Source of the DNA: Myrmaecium sp. VS I D KN 1
Taxonomy: Eukaryota > Ascomycota > Dothideomycetes > Valsariales > Valsariaceae
Length of the DNA: 64,000 bases
Assembly: GCA_019775845.1 (NCBI GenBank)
Contig: JADQAV010000032.1
Location: forward strand, 372,001 to 436,000
Reading direction: 5' to 3'
Shown here: positions 47,626 through 58,475 of the stretch, one piece after another
How positions within the stretch are numbered: the first letter of the stretch is position 1
Layout: every line of letters starts with the position of its first letter
Notes under the pieces: generated by a model
What the model was told of the DNA's origin: nothing
Seen by the model: only the letters and a program-made list of their open reading frames with translations
Databases searched by the model: none
Made by a program: the position numbers and the translations under genes

Positions 47626-49800
47626 TCAGTAAACAAACGTCGTCCCCCGACTCACCCCAGGCCTTCCACCCCCACCCCCTGCAGCATCCTCCCGACCCAC
47701 CGACGCCGCCGCAGGACCCCCCGGCCGCCTCACATGATGCCCCCCACCACCACCATTACTACTACTCCACTTCACATCCTCAACCCCATGCCTCTTCTGC
47801 CACACCACATCCTCATACCGATAGCTCTTGCCGCGATCACGCGGATCAATTTCACCGTACAACACCCGAGCGCCGGCCGGGCTGACGCCCGCACCAGCAG
47901 TGGTGTTGCGCCGCTCCGGGCTGTGGTGCGCCCCGGTGATGCTGGTGGTGGTGGCGGAGCGGTTAAGCGGCGGCGGCGGCGGCGGCGGCGGGGCGGCCAT
48001 CTTGGCGCGGACGGTGGCGGCGTGGCCGGCGAGTGGCGGGGGTGGTGGGGGTGGGGGGAGGGTGGTCGTTGTGCTGGTGGTGGTGGGGTTGGTGTTGTTG
48101 TTGTTGTTGTTGTTGTTGCTGCTGGCGCGGGCGCGGTCGGTGGGGGAGGTGGTGGTGGTGTAGGAGCGGGTGGGGGTGTTGGGACCCAGGGGCACGGAGC
48201 GGAGGCGGGGGAGGTCGGCCGCGGCGCGGAGCGGGGAGGGGCTGCGCATGCGGTGGTGCGGATGGTGGTGGTGGCTGCTGCTGCTGCCGCCGCCGTTGGG
48301 TTCGCGGAGGATGGTGCGGTAGCTGTCGTCGGGCAGGATGGAGACGCCGGCCCCGCTGGGGTTGGCGCTGTAGACGTAGCGGGTGGTGCTGGTGGGGAGC
48401 GATTGGGAGGGGTATTGGGTCTCGGGTGTGCCGGGGGAGGAGTAGCCTGAGTCGTGTCGGTCGTGTCGCTCGGGCGTCTCGGCAGTGCGCAGCTTGGAGG
48501 AATTGGGGACGGGCTTGCGGGTTGGGGTGGTTGATGGGTTGGCGGGCATCGTGTCGGCGCGGCGGAAGACCGGCGGTGGTGGGATCGGGTCCACGCGTTC
48601 GTAGACGGTGTGGGAGCGTTCCGGGCGGGGGACGGCCTTGATGGTGGCCGGCGAGGAGTCGGACTTTTGCAGCGTGGCGGGCCGGGTCGGTTCGACGACG
48701 CGTTCGTTGCGCGCGTAGGCCTCTCTGCCGGTCACGCCGTCGACGGTGCGCTCGCGAGGCCGGGCGGACGAGCGACGCACCATCTCCGGTCGCTCGCTGC
48801 CGTCGCGTCGTCGGATCTTGACGTATTCCTCCGAGCGGACGGCGTGTGGCCGTTCTGGTTCTCTTCGGCCGGTGCGACCCATGTACTCCTTCGCTTTCCG
48901 CTCGCGTGGATCTTCGTAGTACTCCTCGTCACTGTGTCGAGCCGGTCTCCTCGACTTCTCCTCTGCTCGCTGTCTCTCCCTCTCCCGTTCTCTCTCCCGT
49001 TCTCGTTCTCTTTCTCTCTCTCTTTCCCGTTCTCTCTCCCGTTCTCTCTCCCTCTCCCTCTCCCTCTCCTTCTCCTCAGCCTTCCTCCTCGCCGCCTCCG
49101 CAGCACGCCTCTTCTCATCCTCATCACGCTTCCGATACTCCTCCTCAAACCTCCGCTTCTCCCGATCGCGATCATCCGAGTCGGTTTCGTCGTAGTAGGC
49201 ATACTTGCCCGAGCGATCCCGCCGCAGCTCCGCCTCCTTGCTGCGCTTCTTCTCCGTCCGCGTCCGGTCGGGCTCCTTCACCGTCTCCGCCCGGGTCGGC
49301 CGGGCCGTCGGCCGCTTGAACGCCTCGTACCCCTCGTACTTGCGCGCCGACGCCCGCGCCTCCTCCTCGAACCGCTCGTCGAACGTCTTCGCCCGCCGCA
49401 TCTCGTCGTACATCGGCCGCGGCGACCGGGTCGCGTAGGCAGGCGTGCGGACCTCGAACGTCGCGCCCGCGCTCGCACCGCCGGCCCGGGCCGCGTGGTC
49501 GGCGTGCGGGCCCGCCGCGGGCGCGCCGCCACCACGCCGGTCCATGGCCTCGCGTTTCAGCTCCGCCAGCCGGGCCTGGGCATCGTACCGCGACCGCTTG
49601 TCCGTGTCGGAGAGGATCTCGTACGCCTGCTGGATCTGGTGGAACTCCTCGGCCTTCTGCTTCTTGACCGCCTCGTCCGTAAACTTGTCCGGGTGGCATT
49701 TGAGGACGAGCTTGCGGTAGGCGGACTTGATGGCGGTGAGGTCGGCGGTTTTGGCGACGCCGAGCGCGACGTAGGGGTCGGGCGGCAGAGGCGACGCCAT
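47626..49800 (-). CDS. J-domain (Hsp40/DnaJ) protein with Arg-Glu array
   Basis: J-domain proteins stimulate Hsp70 ATPase and deliver clients. This intronless frame encodes 724 residues from the ATG at 49800. The J domain fills about residues 8-80: PYVALGVAKTADLTAIKSAY, the essential HPD at 36-38, then QQAYEILSDTDKRSRYD. No zinc-finger or standard C-terminal peptide-binding domain follows, so it is a class C (type III) protein. The middle is highly charged, with a long Arg-Glu dipeptide array near residues 240-285. Farther on come Ser/Pro/Thr-rich and Asn/Pro-rich disordered regions, and it ends GTTFVY. Fungal homologues are poorly characterised. Charged RE arrays occur in nuclear RNA-processing proteins, so a nuclear role is possible but inferred. 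Confidence 0.92.
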   Translation of the reverse strand: MASPLPPDPYVALGVAKTADLTAIKSAYRKLVLKCHPDKFTDEAVKKQKAEEFHQIQQAYEILSDTDKRSRYDAQARLAELKREAMDRRGGGAPAAGPHADHAARAGGASAGATFEVRTPAYATRSPRPMYDEMRRAKTFDERFEEEARASARKYEGYEAFKRPTARPTRAETVKEPDRTRTEKKRSKEAELRRDRSGKYAYYDETDSDDRDREKRRFEEEYRKRDEDEKRRAAEAARRKAEEKERERERERERERERERERERERERERERERERQRAEEKSRRPARHSDEEYYEDPRERKAKEYMGRTGRREPERPHAVRSEEYVKIRRRDGSERPEMVRRSSARPRERTVDGVTGREAYARNERVVEPTRPATLQKSDSSPATIKAVPRPERSHTVYERVDPIPPPPVFRRADTMPANPSTTPTRKPVPNSSKLRTAETPERHDRHDSGYSSPGTPETQYPSQSLPTSTTRYVYSANPSGAGVSILPDDSYRTILREPNGGGSSSSHHHHPHHRMRSPSPLRAAADLPRLRSVPLGPNTPTRSYTTTTSPTDRARASSNNNNNNNNTNPTTTSTTTTLPPPPPPPPLAGHAATVRAKMAAPPPPPPPPLNRSATTTSITGAHHSPERRNTTAGAGVSPAGARVLYGEIDPRDRGKSYRYEDVVWQKRHGVEDVKWSSSNGGGGGHHVRRPGGPAAASVGREDAAGGGGGRPGVSRGTTFVY

Positions 49801-50173
49801 GATTTAGCGTGTGGAAAAAGCGAGGGAGCGGTAGAGAGAGGACAAAAAAAGGTGATGTTTGGCGAATTGTGAGAGTGGTTGTGGAATGTAGGTTAGTAGG
49901 TGTAAAGGTGGTCGGGGAAGCTGTCAGGCTCGAAAAGTGGACATGCGGGTACTGAGGAGGTGAACAGCTTGGCAGGGTCTTTCGGGGTGGCTGGCAATGC
50001 GGGTTTAAGTCGTGGCGAGGGACCGGCGAGCGGACCTGAATGAGTTGGTCGGGGCGAGGCTGTGCGGTGATGTCAACGGTGGAGGGAAAACGTCGAATTG
50101 ATCCGGAAGACGGTCCAGCGTCGCTTTCGCTTTTGTTTCGTTTGTATGACCAAACGATCCGATGCAGCCGTTT

Positions 50174-50200
50174 GGATGGATGGATGGATGGATGGATGGA
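50174..50200. repeat. GGAT tetranucleotide repeat
   Basis: About six tandem GGAT units lie in the promoter-side flank of the J-domain gene. Confidence 0.85.
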
Positions 50201-50427
50201 AGGAAGGATGGGGGGAAAGTTGTGCGTGCGTGGGGGGGGAAGAGCCGGTGTAAAAGGGTAACGGTTACGGGCGGCAATGGCGCGGTGCGAGGGTTGCGAG
50301 GGTGCAAGCGTGCGACGGTCGGTGCTACGGTGGTGCGGTGCTGCTGCTGCTGCTGCCGGGCTGCTGCGGTCGCGCGGGCGTCCGGGTGTGGGCGCGAAGG
50401 ACGACTGGCACCGACTGGACGACTGGG

Positions 50428-50458
<31 letters not shown>

Positions 50459-50469
50459 ACACACACACG
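50428..50469. repeat. CA dinucleotide repeat
   Basis: A run of about 20 CA units with one interrupting G at about 50454. Confidence 0.9.
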
Positions 50470-51955
50470 CTGGTACGCTGGTACGCTGGGCGGATCCCCC
50501 CGTCTCCAGACCAGTGTTAGCGGCGCCGGTTCGGTCGCTGATGTAAGTCAGTCACCCTTTCTCCACCTGTCACCCTGGGCCGACTTGTTGGACTGTTCAC
50601 AGCTGCTGCTGCGTTGTACCGCCTCCGCGGTCAGGGGGCCCGGACGAGGAGGGGGGGAAGGGGGAAGGGGGGGGTGGGCACCGACCAACAAGATGCACGA
50701 TGAACGATCCGTACCGCCCGGACGCGCTCCTCTTTGGCCACAACCGTCCGTCACGGCCAAGCGAAGGGGGAGCAGGTCTGTCTGCCAGGAGCAGCTGGAA
50801 GGCCGGAGAAGAGCCTCGAGCCGGACGCGTGGATGTGGATGGCCGAGGTGTCGCGAAACGTGGCCGCGATGCACACCAGCCGGGCGAGTTTGGTAGGAGG
50901 AGGAGGGAAGATGGTCTGGGAAGGTGTTCTGGAGATCGGAGGAGGAGGTGCGTGAGGAAGAGGCTGGAGGGAGGTTGGATGTGAATCGTGGTGGTGGTGG
51001 TGCAGGAGAAGACGATGATGATGATGAAGATGATGCAGAAGAAGGAGAAGAAGGATGAAAAGAAGAAGAAGAAGAAGAAGAAGCTGGAACGTTGGCAACA
51101 ACCAGGAACGACAAGGTGCTGCATGCAGCTGGGCATGGGCCTTAAGAGAGACAGAGACAGAGATGATCCGTTCTCTCTCCTGCCGGGCGCCCTAACAGGC
51201 TATCCCACTCAGCGACCGCGACGGCGGGGAGGAGGATGAAGGCGGTGGCAGGGCCGGGGGAGAGTCAATCAGGATGCGAGAGAGGGAGGGAGAGGGGAAG
51301 CGATGAGGTACCGGTCGATGTCAGTCACTCAGTCCGCCGCATGTATAGTGATTACAATATTATATACAATCTATGCTGGTGGTGTATGAGCACTTCAGCT
51401 ACCCAAGCATCCGACATCTGTTCGAGACACTCCTTTTCCCACTTACAGTATCCATCCCATCTCACGTACGAGAATCCCTCACCTTCAGCCATGGTCGTCG
51501 CAGCAATACAGCCGGTCGGTCGGTCGGTCGCCGCCCTGGCCCTCCCTCTCCCTCTCCCGGGCGACGGGTGGCAGGACGGGGCAGCGCAGCGCAAGCGCAG
51601 GGCGAGCAATCCATCCCATCCAGTCCCCATCCCGCCGTCCCAAAACCTCCTCAAGTAGGTAGTGGAGCCCGGCAGAGCGAGAGGGAGAGAGAGAGAGATC
51701 CACGAACAGTCCGTGACCGCCGGCGCGCGCCTGCCCCTCATCCACCAGGGCAGCTGTCCATCCACCATCCATCCCCAATCACGCCCGTACGTACCGCGCC
51801 TGCCAAATGAAAACGCTCGACGTCACTCACCGACTGTTCGCCCTGAACGGCCGATCTAAACAACAACACCCCCCCGTGCCCCCTCTTTTTTCCTCTTTTC
51901 TTTTTTATTTCTCGCTTTCCCCCTTTCCCCGCCGCCGCTGACACGGAGACGGCGT

Positions 51956-52000
51956 CGGTCGGTCGGTCGGTCGGTCGGTTGGTAGATTGGTTGGTTGGTT
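51956..52000. repeat. CGGT / TTGG tetranucleotide repeats
   Basis: About six CGGT units are followed by degenerate TTGG units and related GGTAG-type repeats to about 52020. A smaller CGGT run lies near 51513-51530. Confidence 0.85.
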
Positions 52001-52776
52001 GGGTAGTTGGTTAGGTGGTCTCAAGTCATGCGGCTGCGAGAGGGTTAATGCGTGCGTGCAGTGGTCCGGTTGCCAGGTACGGATACTGTAGGTAGGTACT
52101 GGATACCGTGGTAGGAGGGAGGACCGGCGGCGCAGGCACACACACAGACGGACTCAGGCACAGACAGGCACAGGCACAGGTAGGTAGGTAGAGCACATGG
52201 ATCATCACGCTCATCCTTTAGCCACTGCGAAAACGCATATCCGCTGTGTTTTTCGCTCGCGGCTATGATTGACATACAGTAGCCGAGGGCGTGAATCGTC
52301 GCCGCATTCATAGATCAGTACGTACCAGTAACTCTGTAACCTATTGTCCAAATAACGTAGGACTACTCCCGCCTACCCCCCACGTCTCACCATCATCAGC
52401 AATATAGGGGGGCATACCTTCAGTACCAGTCGTATCCCACGCCTCACCCACGGCCCGGAACGATAGGCTGAGGACGGCCCGCGCGCGCTGGGGCGGAGGG
52501 GAGGGGCGGAGGGGGCGGGGCGGGGCGAAAGAGGGAGGCTAACGAGATAGAGGGAGAAGAGGGAAGGAATAAAGAAAGATATGGGAGGGCAATGGCGATG
52601 AGAGAGAGAAGAGATTTTTTTTCTCTTCTCGGGTTTTTGTTTAGATGGTTGGGTGAGAGATGAGGGAAGCGTGGAGGCTTGGAGGCGATGGGCGGCGGTT
52701 TGTCGCCTGCCCGCCCGCCTGCCTGCCTCGCGCCCGGCGGCGGTAGAAAGTGAGAAGATAAGATGAAGATGAAGTA

Positions 52777-52871
52777 CGGAGGACTAGCCTAAAAGTAATT
52801 TCACTTGCCTATTCGGGAATAGGCACAAAGCATGGGCTACAACTTCCCAATTAGGCTTACCGCCTGTTAGA
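52777..52871 (+). repeat. Left terminal inverted repeat
   Basis: The first 30 bp match the right end exactly when inverted. Differences beyond that are mostly transitions (C/T or G/A). It contains the palindrome CCTATTCGGGAATAGG at about 52808-52823, which could form a hairpin or bind a protein. Similarity fades near 52871. Confidence 0.88.
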
Positions 52872-54360
52872 AAAGTAATAAATAGATAGAGTTAAGTAAT
52901 TTCTTTAATTATAAGCTAGGAAATATACTATTTTAACTATTCTATTAATTAGTATATTCTCCGGTATTTAGCCGGAAGTAGTATATAAATTATATAAGCA
53001 GCCGCCTAGGCGGGAGGTTCCTAGGCTAAAATTAAACGTTCTACCTTTTTTCCTTATAGCGATTACGCTTTAGCTCTAGTTAAAGCTTTAATAGTTAAGG
53101 CTTTAATAAAGTAGGGCTTTATAAAGCTATTATAAGCTCTTATAAATTAGTACTTACTTAGTATAATTAAATAGAGTAGCGTACTAGTAAGAGCTCTAGT
53201 AATACTACTTTTAATAGTAGAAGATATATAATTAGACGCTTTCTAGTAATTATCTTAATAGTTACTATAATTTATTAGAGAGCTCTTTAATATTATTAAT
53301 ATTATAAGTATCTTTTTACAGGTATATAATATCGCTATAATATTATATTATTATATTATAGAGTTTCTACTAGTAAAGAGCTACTTATTTCTTAAACTCT
53401 ATTTACTATCGCTTTAATAAGGCTTAATTATAAGACTTCTTAAAAGTACTTTTATAATAGTCGTTACTACCGTTTAGAGTAATAACTTATTTAATATACC
53501 TCGGTATCTGTTCTATTTAAGCTTAGATATATTACTACTTTAAGTCTTCCTAGGCTTATAGCTATAATTTTAAAGCTATTTTAATATCTTCTAAGGTACC
53601 GCGGGCGGTTATAACTCTTTAGATATACCTAATATAGTTTAATTATATTAAGATCTATTAAATTACCTAGCTAAAGTAGATAGTTAATTTTAGCAGCGTA
53701 AAAATAGATCGCCTATACTAAGTATAAGGTAGCTTATTTAGTACTAAATACTAACTAAATAGGGTCCCTGCTAACTAAAATAAAACCTATACTAAAAATA
53801 AGGGGGCCCTACTAACTAAAAAAAACCCGTGCTAAAAATTTAGACTAAAAAAAACCCTGAAAAACCCGAAAAATCTATTTATAGGAGCTTAATTTCCTAC
53901 TCTAAAAATCCTAGAAAATCTAATTAATTAAGATTTAAAAAAGTAAAATTAGTATAGCTTAGCTATCTAGGTATTTATTTAGATTTTTCTAGATTTTTCT
54001 AGATTTTTTTTCTGATTTTTTTCCTTAGAAATTTTTATTTTTTATTTTTTTTATATTAAATATCTATAAATAGTAAGCTTTTATAACTTTTATAGATTAT
54101 AGAAATACTAATAAGTATAATACTATTTTTTTTATATTTTTATCTATTTTTTTTAAAAAAAAGTTAGTCGGTTTTTCTAGGTTTTTTAGAAAGTATCCTA
54201 CCTTAACTATAGAAATTTTATAAAAGATAAGATTATTAATAAAAAATCTTCTAACTTTTTATTCCTTTAATAGAAAAAATTAAAAAAAATTATAGATACC
54301 TTTAGATATCTAGACTCTTACCCTAAGATATAAAGTTTATATAATAAGTATAGATTTTAT

Positions 54361-54830
54361 AATTAATTTATTTAGTTTAAAAATCTGGGGTTTTCCCCCC
54401 TCTCGCTTAAAATCTAAGGATAGAAATCGTAAATCTTTAATAACTTTTTTTTAGCCGCGCTTAAATTCTTTAAAAATTAGTATATAAATACTAGATACTA
54501 TCTATTATAATATACTAGATTTATATTACTACTCTATAAAGAACGTATTTATTATTAATTTATTTAGATTTAATATCTAGGGTTTTCCTCTTTCTCGCTT
54601 AAAATCCTCCCTCTTAAGCCTCTCTTAATTAGAAGTATTCTCTTAAGATTCTTAAAAAATAAATAACTTTTTTTAGCCGCGCCTAGATTTTTTAATAATT
54701 AATATATAGATACTAAATATTATCTATTATAATATATTAAATTATATTACTACCCTGTAAGAAACGAATTTATAATTAATTTATTTAGATTTAATATTTA
54801 AGATTCTACCTTAGAAACCCCTCCCTTACT
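54361..54830. repeat. Diverged tandem units of about 190-220 bp inside the element
   Basis: Units start near 54361, 54554 and 54774 (the last partial). Each opens with a sequence like AATTAATTTATTTAG; the first two then have a GGGTTTTCC segment, CTCGCTTAAAATC and the hexamer CCGCGC farther on. They are diverged but in the same orientation, which suggests local tandem duplication before or during decay. Confidence 0.7.
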
Positions 54831-54950
54831 TATATATTAGTACTAAAAATAGCTATTAAAAATTAGAAATATTATTAAAATAAGAAGAATAAAGTAATAT
54901 AAATATATATATATAAATATAAGAAAGATAGAGGTTAAAAGATAATAAAG

Positions 54951-55083
54951 AAATAATAAAAAAATAATAAAAAAATAATAAAAAAATAATAAAAAAATAA
55001 TAAAAAAATAATAAAAAAATAATAAAAAAATAATAAAAAAATAATAAAAAAGTAATAAAAAAATAATAAAAAAATAATAAAAA
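54951..55083. repeat. Eleven-base minisatellite, TAATAAAAAAA
   Basis: T pairs recur with a period of 11 bp for about 12 copies, with one A-to-G variant near 55052. It lies inside the TA-rich element. Confidence 0.88.
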
Positions 55084-57137
55084 TAAAAAAAGGCCTAAAA
55101 AAATCTAAAAAAAATCCTAAAAAATCGGTAAAAATCCGGGATTATCGAAAATATATCGGCTAAATATTTAGCAGCTAAAACCCGACTCGTGCTAAATCCT
55201 CCCTGCTAAAACCCGACCCGAACTAAAAAAAATAGAGGCTTTACTAACTAAAAGGGCTACCCTAACTAAATAAGTATAAAAAGGAGCTTTATCTTCTTAA
55301 ATAATAATATTAGGGCGTTAGATCTAATAGTATAAAGTAAAAGAAAGAAGCTTCTTAAGGAGTATATAATTAAGATATTTCTACTAGTTAATACCTTCTT
55401 TTTTATTATATATAAACTTACTATCCTCTTTAGTAAACCGCTAGTAAGGTTCCTTTCTACTAAAGTATTATTATCTTAATTTTTAATATAGTACATCTCG
55501 TCGCTTTTATATATAGATATACTACTTTTTACGAAGCTTAGGCTTAATAGCTTAATTCTAATCTCTAAAAAATTACTTATTATAAAACTTTTAAGAATTT
55601 CTTAAAATCCGAAAATCGCCTAAGTTCCTAAGCTATAAGTATTACCTAGTATATACCCCTTACGCTTACTTAGTATATAGGCTCTTACTTAGTATACGTC
55701 CTTTATACTTACCTTATATATAAGCTCTTACTTATTATATATCTTAGCTCTTACCTAGTATATAAACTTATTATTTAACTCTTACTACTACCTAGCGATA
55801 TTACCGCTATTTAATAATATTATTACTATATAGTATATTTATAATCTTACTCTTTACTATATTACTACTACTTTATTATTACTTAATATTTTACTTAATA
55901 AACCTACCTTTATTAGGATATATTACTACTATATTACTTTAAACTCGTACTCGTTTAATACTTTATTAGAAACTTTACTTTAAGACTTATAAAATTAGGT
56001 AGTATTTTAATAAGGCCTTATACTATATTACCCCCTCCTTAAGAATATATAAACCTCTTTATTCTTATAATTTTAAATTAGTAGTTTAAATAATTCTAGT
56101 TCTTCTCTCTTAAGTTCTTTTTAAGGATTTACTCGGCTTCGTTCTTACCCTTATATCTTTAAACCTTTCTTAAGTTAACTCTTTATTACTTATTTTCTTC
56201 CTCCTTACCTTTAATTTATAAAATTAGAAGATTAGACCCTACTTAGAATTATCTCCCTTTATTTCTATTTTAGTTTAAGAGAATAGTACTATTATCCGTA
56301 ATATTACTATTACTATATATTTTTATAGAGTAGTTTCTATCTTTTAGATATAGTAAGGCCCCTTAAAGTTATATAAGAAATATCTCTAAAATATAAATTC
56401 TAAAGTACTCTTCTAACGAGCTTAAATATAGCTTCTTATATAAGCTTTATTTAGCTTCCGCTAGACACGGTAGCCGCTATAGTAATATTTAAATATAATA
56501 AATATTTTATTAGACTAAATAACGCTTTTCTAATCCTTAAGCGTCTAGTATTAATATTATAAAGTAAATTAGAAGCGAGCTTCTTTTATTATTAAGATTA
56601 TACTAAGCTTCCTAATTAGCTTTATCTTATTATATTTATACTTCTTTAATATCCTGTAAATAGTCTTATATTTAAGGCTTAGTTTATAACTAATAGTTCT
56701 AATAGTTTTCTCTCTTCTATAACGGTTAATAATAATATATAATAAAATATCTTCTTTAATTTAAGTAATAATCTTAGCTATATAACTCTTCTAGTAAGCG
56801 TTATAAATATAAGTCTTAAGAATAGCTATATTAAACTACTATTTATACTTAATTATAGTAGCTCTAAGCTAGTAAATATATCTAGTAGTAATACTAATAA
56901 TAGAAGTAATATTAAATATTAACTAATTAGTAGTCTAGAGGGCTAGCGCCTGTACGTATAGCTATATTAAATAAAAGTATTAGAAGCTAATTTATAGCTT
57001 AAAAATTTAAGAAAAGTAAGAAAATTAATACTTACTACTTTATAAGGCGTATATTAGTATATTAAAGTAGTTTAGAGAGGCGGTCTAATATTATTACTAG
57101 TAGGAATAATCCTCTACTCCTAGTAGCGTTCTAATAT

Positions 57138-57232
57138 TCTGCTAGGCTGTAAGCCTAGTTAGGAAATTATAGCCCGTGCGTTATATCTATTCCTGAATAG
57201 GTAAGTGAAATTACTTTTAGGCTAGTCCTCCG
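57138..57232 (-). repeat. Right terminal inverted repeat
   Basis: This is the inverted partner of the left end. In this copy the palindrome reads CCTATTCAGGAATAGA on the minus strand, so it carries more A/T at differing sites than the left copy. It abuts TA and then GC-richer unique DNA. Confidence 0.88.
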
Positions 57233-57234
57233 TA

Positions 57235-58475
57235 CGCTGTTTGCCTGCTGCCTCTAACTACAGTATGTACTGTGATTTCGACCGAACTAGCAGGAGTGAG
57301 AGAGTGAGGGAGGATGGTTCAACTTTCTTATGTACCTGTACCTAGGAGTATCATGACCTGCCTTCGTACCTCCGCCCAGTCTGCCTCACTCACCTACCGC
57401 GCCGCCCGCCTCCCGGATCACCACCATCAATACCAACAATAACAGGAGAAAGTATAAGGAGGCAAGAAAAGTAAGCAAGGCAAACACCCACGAGAAAGCA
57501 AAGAAGAAGAAAAAAAACAGAAGAGAAAAAGAAGTACGATTATGTGAGTGTGTACCCGCGCACTTCAAGCCGCCTCCCCGCGCTTAACGCGCAGCCTAGC
57601 ACCAACCCAAGGCTACTACAAATCAGCAACAGCAGCGATACCTCCAATCAAAACCTCACTCCCCCCAAAAACCATCAAGGCGATTGCCTCCAAAATCGAA
57701 AAGCAGGAACAAAAGAAAAAAGCAAGAGCGATCTAGATCCCATCCGAAGCCTTGCCCCAGCCACCAGCCTCTCCCTTTTCAGCTCCGTCCCCCAGCCTCA
57801 GGGCCCAGCCGAGGCCCCAGCCACCGCCGCTCTCTGGGGACGGGACCAGCCACCCGCCACTATGTATCACCGAGGCTCGCTGGCTGGATGGGGAGAATTG
57901 GGGGACTGTGTGGTGGCCAGCTTGTTTCGGTTGGAAGAAATCCAGCCACCTTATGAGGATCTGTTTATGCAATTATGAAGATATTTTGCTCGCTGAGCTG
58001 AGGCGAGCCGAGGCGGGGCTGGACTGGCCGCCTGAGGAACGAGCGGCGATGATCGAGGTCCAGCCCATGCCAGACTGGTGCTGAAATACACGCACTTCAC
58101 ATAAATATATAATGTATAAAGATATAACGATACCTATTCTCGTCCACCGACTATCTTAGAGAGAGCGAAAGAGTGAGTGAGAGTACTTCCAGGTGGGAAA
58201 AAGAGTAAGTAGAACTGTCAGGCGCCCGCGCGCGGACCGGGCCGATAACTCCGGTGACAGACAGGTGAAAGGAAACGGCGCGCCGGCTACTAGGGGGATT
58301 TAGTTAGGTAGTTAGGCTGCATGCTTTTCCGTATGGGGATGGGGGAGGGGGATAAGTTTTAGAACGTTGGTTATGATTTTGGAGATGGAGAGGTTTGGGA
58401 AACTTATTCAGCAGTGGAAGTGGGAGTTGTTGTCCTCCTATTATTTGAAATGGGTTGTGGATGATATTACCGTCT
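57235..58475. other. Intergenic between the TIR element and an unrecognised gene
   Basis: GC content returns to normal immediately after the element. Short open plus-strand frames at 57544-58084 lack splice or domain support. The stretch near 58100-58140 is AT-rich and may serve as a 3' flank. No gene called. Confidence 0.45.

Larger units (their letters stand above)
49801..52774. other. Long intergenic region upstream of the J-domain gene
   Basis: The promoter of the J-domain gene should lie near 49801-50200. The rest is rich in simple repeats: GGAT, CA, CGGT/TTGG tetranucleotides and purine tracts around 52500-52650. Open frames here read mostly homopolymers such as Ser or Arg and have no domain. 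The region ends at the TIR element. No gene supported. Confidence 0.5.
52777..57232. mobile_element. TIR DNA-transposon-like element, heavily TA-mutated (RIP-like)
   Basis: A 4,456-bp block has abrupt edges against GC-rich flanks. Both ends carry the same inverted sequence beginning CGGAGGACTAGCCTAAAAGT, extending about 95 bp. A TA dinucleotide flanks each end (52775-52776 and 57233-57234), which fits a TA target duplication as in Tc1/mariner/pogo elements. Because the outer bases form palindromic GTAC on both sides, this is not decisive. The interior is extremely TA-rich and poor in CA and TG, the pattern left by RIP acting on CpA. I found no open frame above about 60 codons, so no transposase is readable and the family is unassigned. 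It is longer than typical fungal pogo elements, which suggests a nested insertion or internal repeats. The element appears old and inactive. Confidence 0.85.

Noticed and set aside
50548-51136. Minus-strand serine- or phenylalanine-rich frames upstream of the J-domain gene
   Set aside because: They simply translate GAA/GAG-type simple repeats, with no domain or splice support.
57544-58084. Three overlapping plus-strand frames after the TIR element
   Set aside because: They are short, Ser/Pro-rich and mutually overlapping in different frames; no domain, start context or splice evidence.
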